This document shows positions 35,443-48,200 of a DNA stretch of 64,000 bases, piece after piece. The stretch's first letter is position 1. Each line of letters starts with the position of its first letter. The notes beneath the pieces were generated by a model. The model worked only from the letters and a program-made list of their open reading frames with translations, was not told where the DNA came from and made no database searches. The stretch lies in NCBI GenBank assembly GCA_036852015.1, contig JAANDG010000051.1:310001-374000 (forward strand), read 5' to 3'. Source of the stretch: Pelodera strongyloides (Eukaryota > Nematoda > Chromadorea > Rhabditida > Rhabditidae). The translations under genes were made by a program, and so were the position numbers.

Positions 35443-36099
35443 TGAAGATGCCAAAGGTGGAACGTTTACATAAAGATTTGGTTTACATATTTCCAATCTG
35501 TCTTACTGGGAGTCGTCATGAGCTAGAAGATTTTATCTATTCTAATTCAACGATATCTCACTTTGTTGTTCATTAGCAATTAACAAAATTAGAGTGTCGT
35601 TTTGTAAGGGTGAAAATGTCGGGTCACCGTGAGCCTATCGCCCATGCCGTCTGGCTCTATAAGACCCCCCTCCCCCGAATCGTTTCCTTATTCCGTTTCT
35701 ACAACGAAGTGCACTTCCGCGTTATCTTTTAATTTACAGTGTCTGTGCCGCAAAAAAAATTGTGCGAGAACTTTGCCGGCACAAAAAGTTCAGCGGCGAG
35801 CTCGTGTGTCTATGTTTTACAATAAACATTATTGTAATTATTATTGTTACGTCAGTGCTTCTCAGAACGATGTTTTGTACTGACTCCCTGAGGACGTTGA
35901 TTTGTCACATATGTATATGTTCATATACAGGTAGCATGTAGTACCTGAGTTTCTCACTCTTGATTCAATTTTGTACAGTATTTTGTGGGGGTTTTTTGTC
36001 CGGTTCTTAGTCATATACTTTTTGCACATGTAATGATGGCAAGGAATTACAGTAACAAGGCGGAAACAGACATATTATAGTGCAAGCACTTTCTTCATT

Positions 36100-36285
36100 T
36101 TTCGTTCAAAGCTATATAACGGACGGTTTTTGAAACGTTTGACCAATGCTTTCCTATATATTATGAATATAATTAGACTAAAAAATTGCACAGTATCACG
36201 CAGTTATTTGCATGCACTACAGAGTCCAGCATACGGTTACAGAGTCCAGCATACGGTTTCCAAGCCTTCTGTTATCCGGCTTTAA
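36100..36285. repeat. Decayed palindromic element (T1/T2-like)
   Basis: The left GCTATATAACGGACGGTTTTTGA and right CCTTCTGTTATCCGGCTTTAA ends are loosely complementary and resemble T1/T2 termini. It carries a 20-bp internal direct repeat, CAGAGTCCAGCATACGGTT. Confidence 0.5.
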
Positions 36286-37770
36286 TGGCATGCCGTATTC
36301 ACAGACGACATTCATGTTTCTTTGAGCCTATAGTTTGAGGTTTTTAGTTAACTTTTAGCCTTTAGCTCACAGACCAGGAGTTTACACGAAATTTTATCAT
36401 TCATTATCAATAATAAACTCAAACGAGGAAGTTCAAGTCGATCTCGACCAGTAAAACGAGTTCATTTTTCGCTGGTGTAATTGCTGTAATTGTTTTAGTG
36501 TTTCCACGGCATTTCTGACGCATTTCAATTGAATGAAACGTAAAAAAAGCAGTTGGATCGCAACTTTAAATTGCTTTGTGAGCTTGACTAGAGTCCATTT
36601 TTCCCAACATTTTGGCTGAGGCTCCGTGGTTGGGCCGCGCACCCGACGCGTAAAAAATGGTTTGGCAAACACCTGGCACTATCATGGAGGTGACGCACTG
36701 CGCCAGTGAGGCAATAGCCCGCGAACTAGAATTGTACCTTTTCGCACATCCCTGGTAAAGTTGATCGTCTTGCGGCTAAGTTTCGCGGTGAACGTTTAAT
36801 GCGAACTTGCAAGCAATTAGCGTACTTGCGTTTTTTCCGCCTACTTATTTGGTTTCGATACTTACATGTGATACACTTTTTAGAATGGAAAGTGAAGCAT
36901 AGAAATAAACGTGGTCGTTCAGTTTTTTAATGTGTTATGGTCAAGTATGGTCTAACAGAGGGTGGCAAACTAATTGAGACATAATTCAATTTCTAGACTA
37001 AAATACCCCATACTTGTGTTTTGAAATCAACCATTTACGAGTCAAAAACATTTTTTATATTTATATTTGACTTACTGACTTGTTTATTATTAAGAGCCAA
37101 GTTTAAGCCCACGTAAACCCCTTGGTTCATTTATTTCGAAAAAGCAGGGAAAACACCTACAGTATTGTTTTAGTTAGCAAAACTTCCTTTGGCAACGTTA
37201 TGTGTAGGGGTTCTACGTATGTTTTTCATAAAATACCAGGTTTTGTTTTTGCGAGCTTATTTGAAGTTCTTGCTTTGTTTGTGATGTAGGTTGTGCTGAC
37301 TTGTATTGCGAGACGAACGACGATAGTTTGGAAAGGGTTGAACCTTATTTATCATAATATATCCTTGCATTATATACTTTTGTTAGAGACACCAAAGAAA
37401 CAGACAATTATGTAATAGTGTAACAATCGGTAGAAACACAGATACAAAGGATCAAAGAGGGGATCATATTACACATGGTATAAACTGTGGGTTACGTTTG
37501 GCATAATAGTGTATTATATTACTGTGTGCTTATAAACTATGGAAAAGCATGAGAATATATAAACATTGAATATATAATAATTAATTATGGTTACTTATCT
37601 CAAACTAAATTATCCTTGAATTGACATTCAAGACATTGTTGTTTTATTTTGTTATTGATAAATTTATAGAGCATTTCGCTTCATCGGTTTTTGTTTATAG
37701 CATATCGCTTCGGAAGTACTTCCACATTCATAATACGAAAAATTTTCTCTGTCTCATTTTCGCTCTTTCA

Positions 37771-37964
37771 AGCGGTATGACACGTGGTTTCTAAGCGTAT
37801 GGGTGGTGACATGATGCATTTATATGCACTATATAAGCAAATTGCGTTCCATTTGTTGTTATTCCGGAACAGCAGGGCATATAGTTTTCATATAAAACGC
37901 GGTACTGAAACGGTCCAGTGTACGCTTCAAACCCACACCACGTGTCGTACCGCTTCAAAAACTC
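37771..37964. mobile_element. T2 MITE, full-length copy
   Basis: Ends AGCGGTATGACACGTGG / CCACGTGTCGTACCGCT, flanked by TCAA on both sides (a variant of TTAA). It ends 30 bases before exon 1 of the GPCR gene, so it forms the immediate upstream region of that gene. Confidence 0.85.
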
Positions 37965-37996
37965 GATTTGGGATTTTATTCTATACATTTCAGTGG

Positions 37997-40900
37997 ATGA
38001 ATGAAGATGTTGTGTATACAGATGACGAGTTTGTACCTCACATTGTGCTCGGAACTTCGCTATTTTTTATTAGTTTATTTTTCTTGGGATGCAATGTTGT
38101 AACCGCTCTTGTAGGTTTTATTTAGTCATAGCTCATATAAAAGAAAAAAAAAGATGAAAATAACAATTGATAACGTGTGTAAAATACTGGTGCAGTGAAT
38201 AGCTACCGACATTACATCGTCATAGGTGGTCCAATGGATAAGGTGCTAGTCTTCAGCACAATCAACCCGGGTTGGACTCTGGCCCGTGAAAGTCTATTTC
38301 GAATTAAAATAAATTATTTCGCAGATGCAGAGGGTCATCTACCTACGTACGTGCACGATGATTTTCATGCGTTATGTTTAGGCATTCACCTTCGACAAAT
38401 CATTCGCAAATAGCAGTGTGTTTACACTTATGATGCTTCGATGTATAAACGACGCTATGCAATTAACAATACACACATTATCTGCTATTTTTGTTGTTTT
38501 TCAAATTTACCCTCCGTTTATTTTGATGAAAGTGAGTAATTTTTTTCAGCATTGTCAGTTGACTAAAGGGTACTGTAGACAATCAGAAGCTAGCATTCGT
38601 TTCAATAATGTATTGATTTTGCTTAAACAAAAGAGTTAAAGTACCTCAAAAGGCAACCCTAAGGTACCTAAGGTACTTCACGACGCATCATATGACAAGG
38701 AACCAAATCACAAAGAACCACACGAACATTCATAGTGAGACGTTACGAATATATGAAAATTTCATGCAAGCTCTTCGCGTTGGTGTTCTTTGTTCTTTTA
38801 ATCTTTTAACCTTTGACCCTAACCTTTGAAAGCCAACGTTCTTCAGATTATTGGTGCCTTATTAACGGGTCTCTGGTTTCTAATGATTGTCCAGACTATA
38901 TCGCTCACTATAAACAGATTATTACAATTTCTTCAAAATTATCATGCTGTCGATATTTTTGTGCAGTCATTTGGTAAGCCGGTAAGTGTAAATCTTTTGC
39001 GCAAATGCTTCTTTACTTATATACGATTAAAGGGAGAGGCCCACGAGAAAAAAGTTTATCTCACTTTGCTTGAACAGAATGTCCGGAAATTCAGAAATAT
39101 TACTGCGATAACCGCATTTCTTTACGCCTAGAACTCGCAGAGTTATTCACCGGCAAACGGTTCGGCCAGGTACCGTAGTCAGTAGTCAGCAAGTCAAAAT
39201 TAGTTTTTACGGTTTATATCCGTTCATTTGTATTCTTTCTCTGCATAATAATGGTCAAACGAGTAAAGATCATTCCTACGATTATAAATAGGTGTTTCAA
39301 ATACAGTAATGCCCCACAAAAATTGATTCTGACTACGGTACCTGGCCGAACTGTTTGCAGGGGAATAACTGTGCGAGTTCTAGGCGTAAAGAAATGCGGT
39401 TTTCGCCGCAATATTTCTGAAATTCTGAACGTTCTGTTCAAATAAATTGATGAAAACATTTTTCTCGTGGGCCTCTCCCTTTAAGGGTCGAAACGGGGTG
39501 TCGTGTTATTATAAATACGCGATCACTTTCTCTACATTTAATATATTGATATATTAAATGGCTCTTCTTCACGCTGTTCTCCAATAATCAAAATTCCTTT
39601 TATTTCCTCTTTTATTACTTTTACTAGCACAGCGTGCATGCATATAATTCAAAGATGTACGATGACTTAGGTCATACTTTCCAGCTGAGCGGTTGCGGTG
39701 CGCACTAAACACGGAAAAATAGTGTGCGGCGAAAATATGGCACACAACTAGAGCAAACTCACAATAGGGGGTTCAGGTGCTGGTTTGCCGAAAGTGTGCG
39801 AACTGCCACCGCGCCCCACCCGCACACTAGGATAATCGCAGCGTTGGACGTGGGACGTTTCTACTTCTCGTATCCTAAAACCAATAATAAATATCCTCAA
39901 GAAGTATATAAGTAATCGTTCAGACAGTCATCTTGATGTACACATTCACATTCGGGGTTGCGACAATTTTGAAACTACTTCCCGATAATAATTATTTCTT
40001 CGTTGCAGACACTTTTTCATGGGGTAAGGTTTTTCTTTAAACTTATAATAATTTATAAACATCAGCGCATAAATATGCAACTGTCATCCATAATCCATTG
40101 TAGCATTGCTTATTGTTAGTAGTATTGTAGTATTGTTCAACTCGTGTGGTATGCAGTCTAACCAAGCACATTTTTCGTGCAAATGTTGTTCGCGCACCTG
40201 TGGCGCACATGTGGCGCACAAATGGCTTTGCCAGTTTTCGGTCGCTACTAATGCCTCGCCCCTTGATTTAGGTCCCCGGTCGACCGATGGGCCAATTTCA
40301 AATATTCAAGGTTTGGTATCCAAATATCTCACTTTGATCGAAGTTTCATGTACAATCGGATCATATTTAATCATCCTCTCGATCTTGTCTGCAGTACGTG
40401 TCTACAGTACTCTTGTATGTTGTTTAGAAACCAGGAATTTGAATACAGTAATCTTGCCGTGGTTAACCTACTGTACTCTTCGATGCTCTTGTATGTGGCA
40501 TAGGGAACCAGGGATGTTGACAGATATTATATCTTAGGCAGTGCAGAGCTTCTGGGACTAAGCAATGGTTAGACCTTTCGTGGTGTCCTAGTATTTGCAA
40601 AATATAATACTGTCTGATTTTCAGACAGTTGGCAAGATGTCAAGACGTGAGTGGCTGTTGACAATTCAGGTTATTTTTCTTTTTATTATGCTAATTTCAT
40701 ACCATAGGTTATTACACGATCCAGCTTCTTCTCTATATAACTGCGAAGTTGTAGCGCCCCGCGGCGGATACGCCATTCGCACTTTTCTAGAACCTTTAGT
40801 ACATTGAAACCACCACCCGGTGAGAGAATCATGGACGATCCCTCCTTAGCCTAGCCCTAAAAATAAGGCGTCTACCAATTTGTCACCCGGAACTCGTCAC

Positions 40901-41748
40901 CTACTGCTCAGGACGTCTGCAGAAAATGTCATATACAAACTTACAGCCTGAAAAAAGGTGCACGCTCTTGAAGAGCAAATTATTTATTAGAGAATGTTTC
41001 GTTTGGTGTTTTCGGTGTTTATCATTGTTTCCTGGGCCAAGTAAGACGCATATATATGAAAAAGGGCGGGAGAAAAGCTTAGCGAAACTAAAAATGGCAT
41101 AAAGCTGATTTTACATATATTAGATTTAAAGGGTTGTTGTTTCAGGTGTTTGTTGTGTCCGGGTACTCCTTTTTGGCCTTTATTTTCTGGACTTTTATCA
41201 TTGGCCTATTCCCCAAGTCAATTTACGTCGACTTTTTATCCTGTATGATTTGGATTATACTAAACGGCATCAATCCGATTATATACCTTATTTTTAACAC
41301 GTAAGAAATGTTTTGCTAACAAACTTTTCTCAGGTCTTGTATAGTCATTGGTAATTGTACATGACAAGCTCTGTTTGCTGAGTTACTTTGCATGTCTAGG
41401 CTTACCAGGTTGGAATAATAAACCGAGCTGCATACTATATCGTAAAGTTAATAAACTTTCAATTTCAATCGCCACGCTTGCCTCGATAGAACTTGCTTGT
41501 GGCGCGCGCGCCGCTTACTTTGGCATCTAGTCTTTTCCAACGCGGCATATGCGGGAACCTTATTCAAATAATCCTGTTTCAGGAGACTTCGTCGTTCCGT
41601 CAAATTACTTTTTAAAAGAAGATCCATCGATTTATCGTCAGTCCAACAAGTGGTCCGGCCAGGGCACCGACCTGCTCAAAAGACCCAAACTGCTAGGAGA
41701 CACAGCTTTCAAAATGAGCCCAAGACCTCCGGGATCATGGTTTCCTAA
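37997..41748 (+). CDS. Seven-transmembrane chemoreceptor resembling nematode SRT/SRX GPCRs, 353 aa
   Basis: Exons: 37997-38110, 38382-38531, 38847-38973, 40009-40023, 40104-40393, 40625-40669, 41146-41300, 41583-41748. They sum to 1062 nt in phase. Helices: about 16-38, 50-78, 89-114 (ending INRLLQF), 136-150, TM5 about 201-226 (IEVSCTIGSYLIILSIL), TM6 about 240-262, and TM7 about 267-292 with NGINPIIYLIFN, the NPxxY motif. The tail is short and basic (RLRRSVKLLFKRR). The 353-residue length fits SRT/SRX receptors, which are mainly expressed in chemosensory neurons; this gene's own role is unknown. The ATG lies three bases after TTTCAG, consistent with SL trans-splicing. Exon 4 is a 15-nt microexon, needed to keep phase into TM4, and is the least certain part. 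The second extracellular loop is unusually cysteine-rich. Confidence 0.85.
38222..38292 (+). pseudogene. Degenerate tRNA-Arg-like sequence in GPCR intron 1
   Basis: GGTGGTCCAATGGATAAGG resembles the D arm of the tRNA-Arg at 4525-4597, and GGGTTGGACTCTGGCCC occupies the B-box/T-arm position. Several stem pairs are lost. Confidence 0.5.
39031..39480. mobile_element. T5 MITE, 450 bp palindrome
   Basis: Perfect TTAA at 39027-39030 and 39481-39484. Ends AGGGAGAGGCCCACGAG / CTCGTGGGCCTCTCCCT, and both arms contain complementary GAACTCGCA/CCGGCAAACGG-type blocks. In intron 3 of the GPCR. Confidence 0.92.
40822..40988 (-). repeat. Dispersed repeat (copy 2) in GPCR intron 6
   Basis: Reverse complement of the element inserted in the minisatellite at 29325-29488. 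One end contains a short perfect hairpin GCTCTTCAAGAGC. It has no long ORF; it could be a SINE or a retrocopied small RNA. Confidence 0.7.
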
Positions 41749-42219
41749 ATCCCAACCGATAATGGCATTCATATGTGATATGTAAATAAATGTTTAAAAT
41801 ATGAAAAAAAAACGCAAAGGTGTGTTTAAAAACGCAGGAGGATTAGTATTGAAGAAGGATGAGGACAACATTTTATTTCCAAACAAGTTACCAGTGATAC
41901 AATTTCTACAATCACACAATCGCAAGTGCGGTGAAGTTTGCGGGATAGCCGTAGCCACGCTGCGGCTATCCCGGGAACACATTTCAACAATAGTAGAAGA
42001 CTAGAACAGATTTTCTAGGCAAGTTACAATTTTATGAAAAACGCCCATCACTCAGAAAAGCAAATCGACTTGCTGTTGTGTGCACCTCAAGGATGAAATG
42101 CAGTTCGCTCTTATCGAAAAAAAAAAGATTTTGATGATAGCGTAACACTACTTAAATCACTGTATAGATACTTCAGTACGATTGCCATCAAATTGATGTC
42201 CTTCACGGATGATTTAATA

Positions 42220-45200
42220 TTATTTAAGATACTCATAATTGCCAACTTTAAGATAATTACTCGTCTTATCTTCTTTAGCTAAAGTGTACTTGTTAATTTT
42301 CCCGATGCATATTCCACTGGTTATCGGAGAACACTGTGCAGTAGTCCATTCACCGTTGCGGTCCCCCTAAAAGTTTATGTATGCGTATGTTAAGGCTGTG
42401 TAGTTAAATTTCAAATTTTGTTAATAAAGTATGTTACGGCTGTGTAGTTAAATTAAATTTAGTTGAGTGAAATTTTCATCTTCGCCTATATCCCAATATA
42501 ATAAATCATCACAATATAATAAATCACTTACTACGATACATGTATGATCATTGTCAAGGAGCGGTTGGCCGCTTGCCCAGGGGAAATCAAACTCGGTAGT
42601 TGGTATGTCACCCCTAAAAGTAAGATACACTAAAAATACTGTGTATCAAAGATGCTCGTAATTGACAATCCTTGTCTTGGGAAAATTGCACAAACATTTT
42701 AATAACCAGACGGCTATCGCCGCCTGAAGCTGAGGCTACTGCACCGGACACACAACGAAAAAGTAGCACATTTATATCTGAAGCGTGGGTTAAAAATTGC
42801 ATGCGAATATGGGTATATTGTCTTATATTGAAGTGTTGCAAAAGTTGCTCTAACTCTACCAAAAGCTTGCAACTTAGAACAATTAGTGACTGAGAATTTT
42901 GATTTGCTCAAGACTGCGAACCGACACGCCTTTTTCAAAAAGTCGGAGTTACTTTTTTCGAAGCCATAAAGTTAATTCCCAACGTTAAGACTTGAGACAT
43001 ACAAACGCATCAAATTTTATTTGTTTATTTATTAACCCAGCCCTTCTGCGATTGCAAATCGGCCTTCGGCCGATTGTTACCCTAATTTAACTTAATTAAA
43101 AATAATACTTTTATGCAAAGGTAAGCAATTACTAATATACTCCCCCTTCTCTCTCACTTCCGACCCTCCTAACTTCACTTTTTCTCCAACTGGAGGTTCC
43201 CTATTTGAAAAAAAAAACATATTTCTGCAAAATTAAACAGATAACTTTCGCCATTCCTATATTTTCCTTCTTTCTAATTGTAACTTCTCTCTCTATCTCT
43301 CTCTTTCTCATCCCCACGCGCTCTCGCGCTCATCAACATTCCTCCTCTCCATGCATCGTCCTGCTTTCCTAAAATCTGTATTCTCTCTCTCTCTCTCTCT
43401 CTCTCTCCTGTGAAACGTGCCCCTTACTGCACTTTCTTTCCCTCTCAACATCACGCGTCTGCAAATTTATTTATGATTGTGGTAACGTATAATACTATTC
43501 TGGAATCTCGATGCGCTAATTGTACCATGAAAATTCTACTGAGTTTGGAAGTGCCCTCAGAGATATGCTCGTATCATAACTGGCATAGCTCAACAGCTCA
43601 ACAGGTAGGGCGCACGACTGTTAATCCAGATGCGTGTTGTCGGAGGGTTCGAGTCCCATGCGAAGCAAAAATTTTGTGTGATCAATTTCGAGTTTATTTT
43701 TTTTGTTTGACGCCGCGTTTAAACGCAATAATGCAATATTGCTCGCAGAAATGGAACATACATACAAAAACCTTTGCCTCCGGCGGGATTCTAACACACC
43801 GCGAAACCACCTTACTCTTGTTTCACAGTCGAGCGCTCTACCTGTTGATCTATGCTGCCTTATAATGCGCATATCTCTCTGCTCTACATAGGGGCACATT
43901 CAATAGCAAATTTGCAGAATTAGATGGCAAGGTAGGAATAGCGAAAGTTCTACTTATTTTTTTTCCAGAAATATATTTTGAAGAGCCCGTTAGGGCTCTT
44001 CATCCGGCTGGTAAGAAGATAACACGACAGGGTGTGCATCAAAATGAAATGATGGAAACAAGTAGTACATAACTCGTCGTGTTGTCGTTGTTTAGCAAAC
44101 AGGTAATCTTATTATATAAAGGAAATTGTCTAGCTTTGCAAAAAGACATATTTCAAGCGATTATTGATTGGTTGGTTCCGTGACAGCCCCTTTTTGCAAC
44201 ATAAATGTGGTGCGAATATTGATTGGTTATTGAGGGCTGCCTCTCAGTCAATCAAACAAAAGTGCGCATGGCCTAGGCCCTTATAAGCAAGGCGAGAGCA
44301 TTTCCAAGTCATTCTAGGCTCCCATGTGCAGTGCACGACTCCTCTGGGCCGTTCTATGATTTGGTATTCTACGAAGGTGTTTGTTTATTTGTCAATGGAT
44401 TATTGATCTAATCCACCCTTTGATATCGTGTTTTGTGTTTTTTATTTGCTAACGATTTTTTTTGCCGTGTTTTAAATTTTCGAGTCTCACAAGGCTACCT
44501 CCGCTTTATGCATGGTTTTTGGCATAGTTTTTTTTGGAGTTTTTACTGACAAACCATTACTCTTGGTTACCATCATCAACACCTTCTGGACTGTTGATAT
44601 AGTTCGCACTACGATGTCGATGTCCCGTTGTTGTGCTCTACATTTGCATTAGCAACGGATTTCGTTTTGGGATCAATGTTGCGATTTTCGAGTCTCGAAG
44701 GCTGCCTTGGGTTTGATGTGGATTTGGGCAGCTTCGTTTTTGTGGAGTTTCGGAGACGAGCTATTGCTTTTGGTTAGGATCATGTTCTGGATTGTTGACA
44801 TAAGCCAAGCTACGGTATCCCGTTTTTGTGCTCATTTGCATTTGCAACAGATTTCGTTTTGCGATCAATGTCAAGTTTTTTTGTGACCAATATCAAGTCT
44901 ACATTCGCGTATGCATGGATACCGTCTGCGTGGATTTTGGCAACTTTGTTTTTGCGGAGCGGAGCATGTTTTGGAGACGAATGGTGGATTTTGCTTTTTA
45001 AGATCTATTGGACTGTTGACATAATCCGCTCTATGGGGTTCTGTTTCATGTACTGTATTTGCAACTGATTTCGTTTTTGGGTAGCATGTTTCGGTGCTTT
45101 GTATGCTTTCTCGCGACTGCATTCTTGATTTTTACTTGTGATTATTCCTTGGTTTTGCTACCGTTGATCAGTTGCTTGCTAGATCTCGGTATTTTGCAGT

Positions 45201-48200
45201 AACCATTTTGGCCACTCTTTGTTTAACCCTATCAGCTCCACTGTTAATTTTTGTTTTCATCGAACGTTGACATAGGCTGATTATTCAAGCATTTTGTTGT
45301 GTGTTTACAGTCGTTTACGGTATATGATATATCGGTTGAATCCGTTATATGTTACTTTGTGCACATGTGTGCAACTGGTAGGGGCCCCATATTACCCTTG
45401 GTATTTGATTTCGACCACGAAGAAGAAGAAGAAGAAGCTATTAGTCTGTCTACGAAGAGGAATTAACTACAAAACTCTTTGTTTTATCGCTTTATGTATT
45501 TCATTGTTCGATTGGTTCTTTTCTTGTAAATATTATGCGGGATATATCGATGTGGGTCTTTATTCTAACATTGCGCTTTGTTATTTGTGCCTTTCTTCTT
45601 GCGTCATAGTTTTGCAAAGTTTCCCAAAATCAAGTGGATTATCCACTAAAAGCCATTTGCGGCGCTACGACATTTTATTGTAGCGCATAAGGTTGCCTGC
45701 GGGTGGAGGGTATTCACTGTGCTAGTTTTTGAGATTCAGTTGTAATAGTTACTTTTACCTAAGCCCAATTGTGATGTTCTTATCTCGTGGCCCATTTTTT
45801 TGAGGTAACAATACAATGACGCCCATATAACAAAAAATTTAGGGAAATATTTGCAAAACTATGTAAAGCAGGCCAAGATATACACACTTGTATGATACAC
45901 CTTCCCATTTTTTCTTTTACCCGATTGCTAATCGACTACAGTACAACTGGTTTCGTTATATCTACATTGATTTCTCTTCATCATATTATTTGATGCACAC
46001 TTCGGTGTTATTTAATAAATAAATAAAATAAACATGTGGGAATAAAGACTTTGTTGTCTTTTTTGCAAAACTCTAGTTTTCATGAAGTGAGTTTCGGTTT
46101 CGAGCGAAATGAAAACGAAGCCTTTTCATCAAGTTTTCGGCAACGTACAATGAAAATGAAACATACAAAAATCACTGCCTCGCGTGGTATTCGAACCCTC
46201 GGCCTCTCGATTTAGAGTCGACCGCTCTATCTGATGCGCCATTACGCATTGGAAATGTAGAGAAGCAAGCGGCCGAAGGCCGATTCATCTTGCCGGGAAG
46301 AGCCATAGGTCTCTTCATCCGGTTGGTAATAAGATATTAAAAATAACTCACGCCCACTTAATAGCTTTGGCACCAGGCTCGCCTGTAGCTATTCCCGGCA
46401 GAAAGTACACTGGGTCCGTGACTTCTTCCTGTTGTATATTTTGTACTAGATCTGGAACGATTTGTTTAGGGTCTGGCTCACCATAAAGCTATTAGCCTCG
46501 AAAATATATGTACCTTATGCGGCTGAAATATGCGTTCGCAACCACGTGGCGTGAAACGTAAAGTTCAGCGAATGAAGTTCAGCGAATTATTCGGCAAAAC
46601 GTTTTGACTGTTATAGAAAAAATCCTATTCGTCAAAAACTATGTTAAAGGGATAGGTTCATCTCAAATCACCTCTCTTTTTATTGTTTTTATTGATAATA
46701 GCACAAATATCATTCACAATGAAAATTAAATCAATCACAGAACAGTACCTACGTTCTCGGACGCGCAGACGCGCGCGTAGCTAGCCGCGCAAATTGGAGT
46801 GCACGCGTAGCTAGCCGCGCTTTTGTGAACGCGTGCGTACTTTGGCGCGTTCCGCGCAGTTAGCAAAGTACGCGGATAGGTGCGCGGTAAATAGGGATTT
46901 CTATTTCGCGCGTGGAGTACCGTACCCATCATACTGTATATGCCGCAAAAGTGCGGAAAGAGAGTGCAAAAGTGCTAAAAAGGTGCACAAAATTTTTTTC
47001 TTTTTTCAAGCATGAGATGTTTCTCTTTGTTGTTATTGTTTTTCTTATGTTTCTCTTTGTTTGTCGCTAAGGTTGCAGTCAGTTGTGCCAGCTTATGTCG
47101 TGAAACCTATGAATAGTGCGCAAATGCGCTTTCATCCACTTTTGTGTTGCTATGTATTATACATACAACTTTAAGTAGATTGCAGTTCATCATGGATGGA
47201 CTGGTTCCTCGGTCGGGACGAGGAATCCGCCACAGTACAACGTTCAAGGTATGTAGTATAGTTTCGTCAAAAACTTGTGCGACATTTTATGTTCGTAATA
47301 AATGTTATGTTATGTTATGTAATACAAAGACATTAGGCAATCGTTAAGTGTGTTGTGTGCTTCTTGCATTGTGTAATTATTTGTGAAGCAAGTGTTGTTT
47401 GGGCATAAGAAGTTCTAAACTTTAAGAAGTGGCGTTTTTTTGTAAACAAGTGTCAGTTTTGTCCAAGTTTGGATGTAAGGCGCCATAAGCTCTTTCGTAT
47501 AACTGCTTATTTTTATGGCATGTGTTCTAGGTTTCAACTCTCAGCGGACATCACAGGTGCTCCCATTCTTTTGCGATTAAACAACTTAGCACTTGACGGT
47601 TTCCAGGTATGTTTTTTTTCTTTAATATCTCGCCCTTTTTAATTTATTTAATGCAATTCAAAGTCTTCTGGATGTATTTAAATGGTTTATTTAAGTGTTT
47701 CCCCATCGTTATGTAAGTTTCTTGCCAGCTGCAGAGGCCATATTCACCATTCGATCCCTTGATAGGCAACTGAATAGTGGTGAATATGTCCACCGGATTT
47801 TGCATCCACAAAATTTTAAATTAATTTGTAGCTACAAAAATCACTACAGGTGCTCCCCAAAACAAGAAATGGTTTTCCGGATGACCTGCTCGGGCGGACA
47901 GAGCGACGAATGGATTCAATGGAAGGGTTTCAGTAGGTACGTCCTGCTGTATGCTCTTATTAGGTGTACTAAATTCATAAATCACTTTGGCATATGACTT
48001 AAGCCGAGTCGAATTTGGTAAATATTTAAGCCATTGTGTTGAGCGATAGTGTATTCATTTTCAATTTAGATCGCGAACAAATTCCTCTGTTGGACTGTTG
48101 GAGACGAGTGCAATCTACATTCAACAGGTAATAAAGGTTTATTTGCGTTGCAGCCTTAACGAAGCTACAGTATTCTGTATAGTTCATTGAATAAGGTTTG

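Noticed and set aside
36433..36672. 79-aa minus-strand frame with basic/Leu-rich composition
   Set aside because: No signal peptide, domain, conserved splice partner or second copy. It cannot be separated from chance.
43045..43080. Possible CRISPR-like or phage feature from short palindromes
   Set aside because: Eukaryotic DNA; only isolated hairpins such as CGGCCTTCGGCCG, no regular repeat-spacer structure.
46832..47015. GC-rich short frames on both strands near 46.75-47.0 kb
   Set aside because: They arise from subterminal repeats of the nested element and are mutually overlapping.
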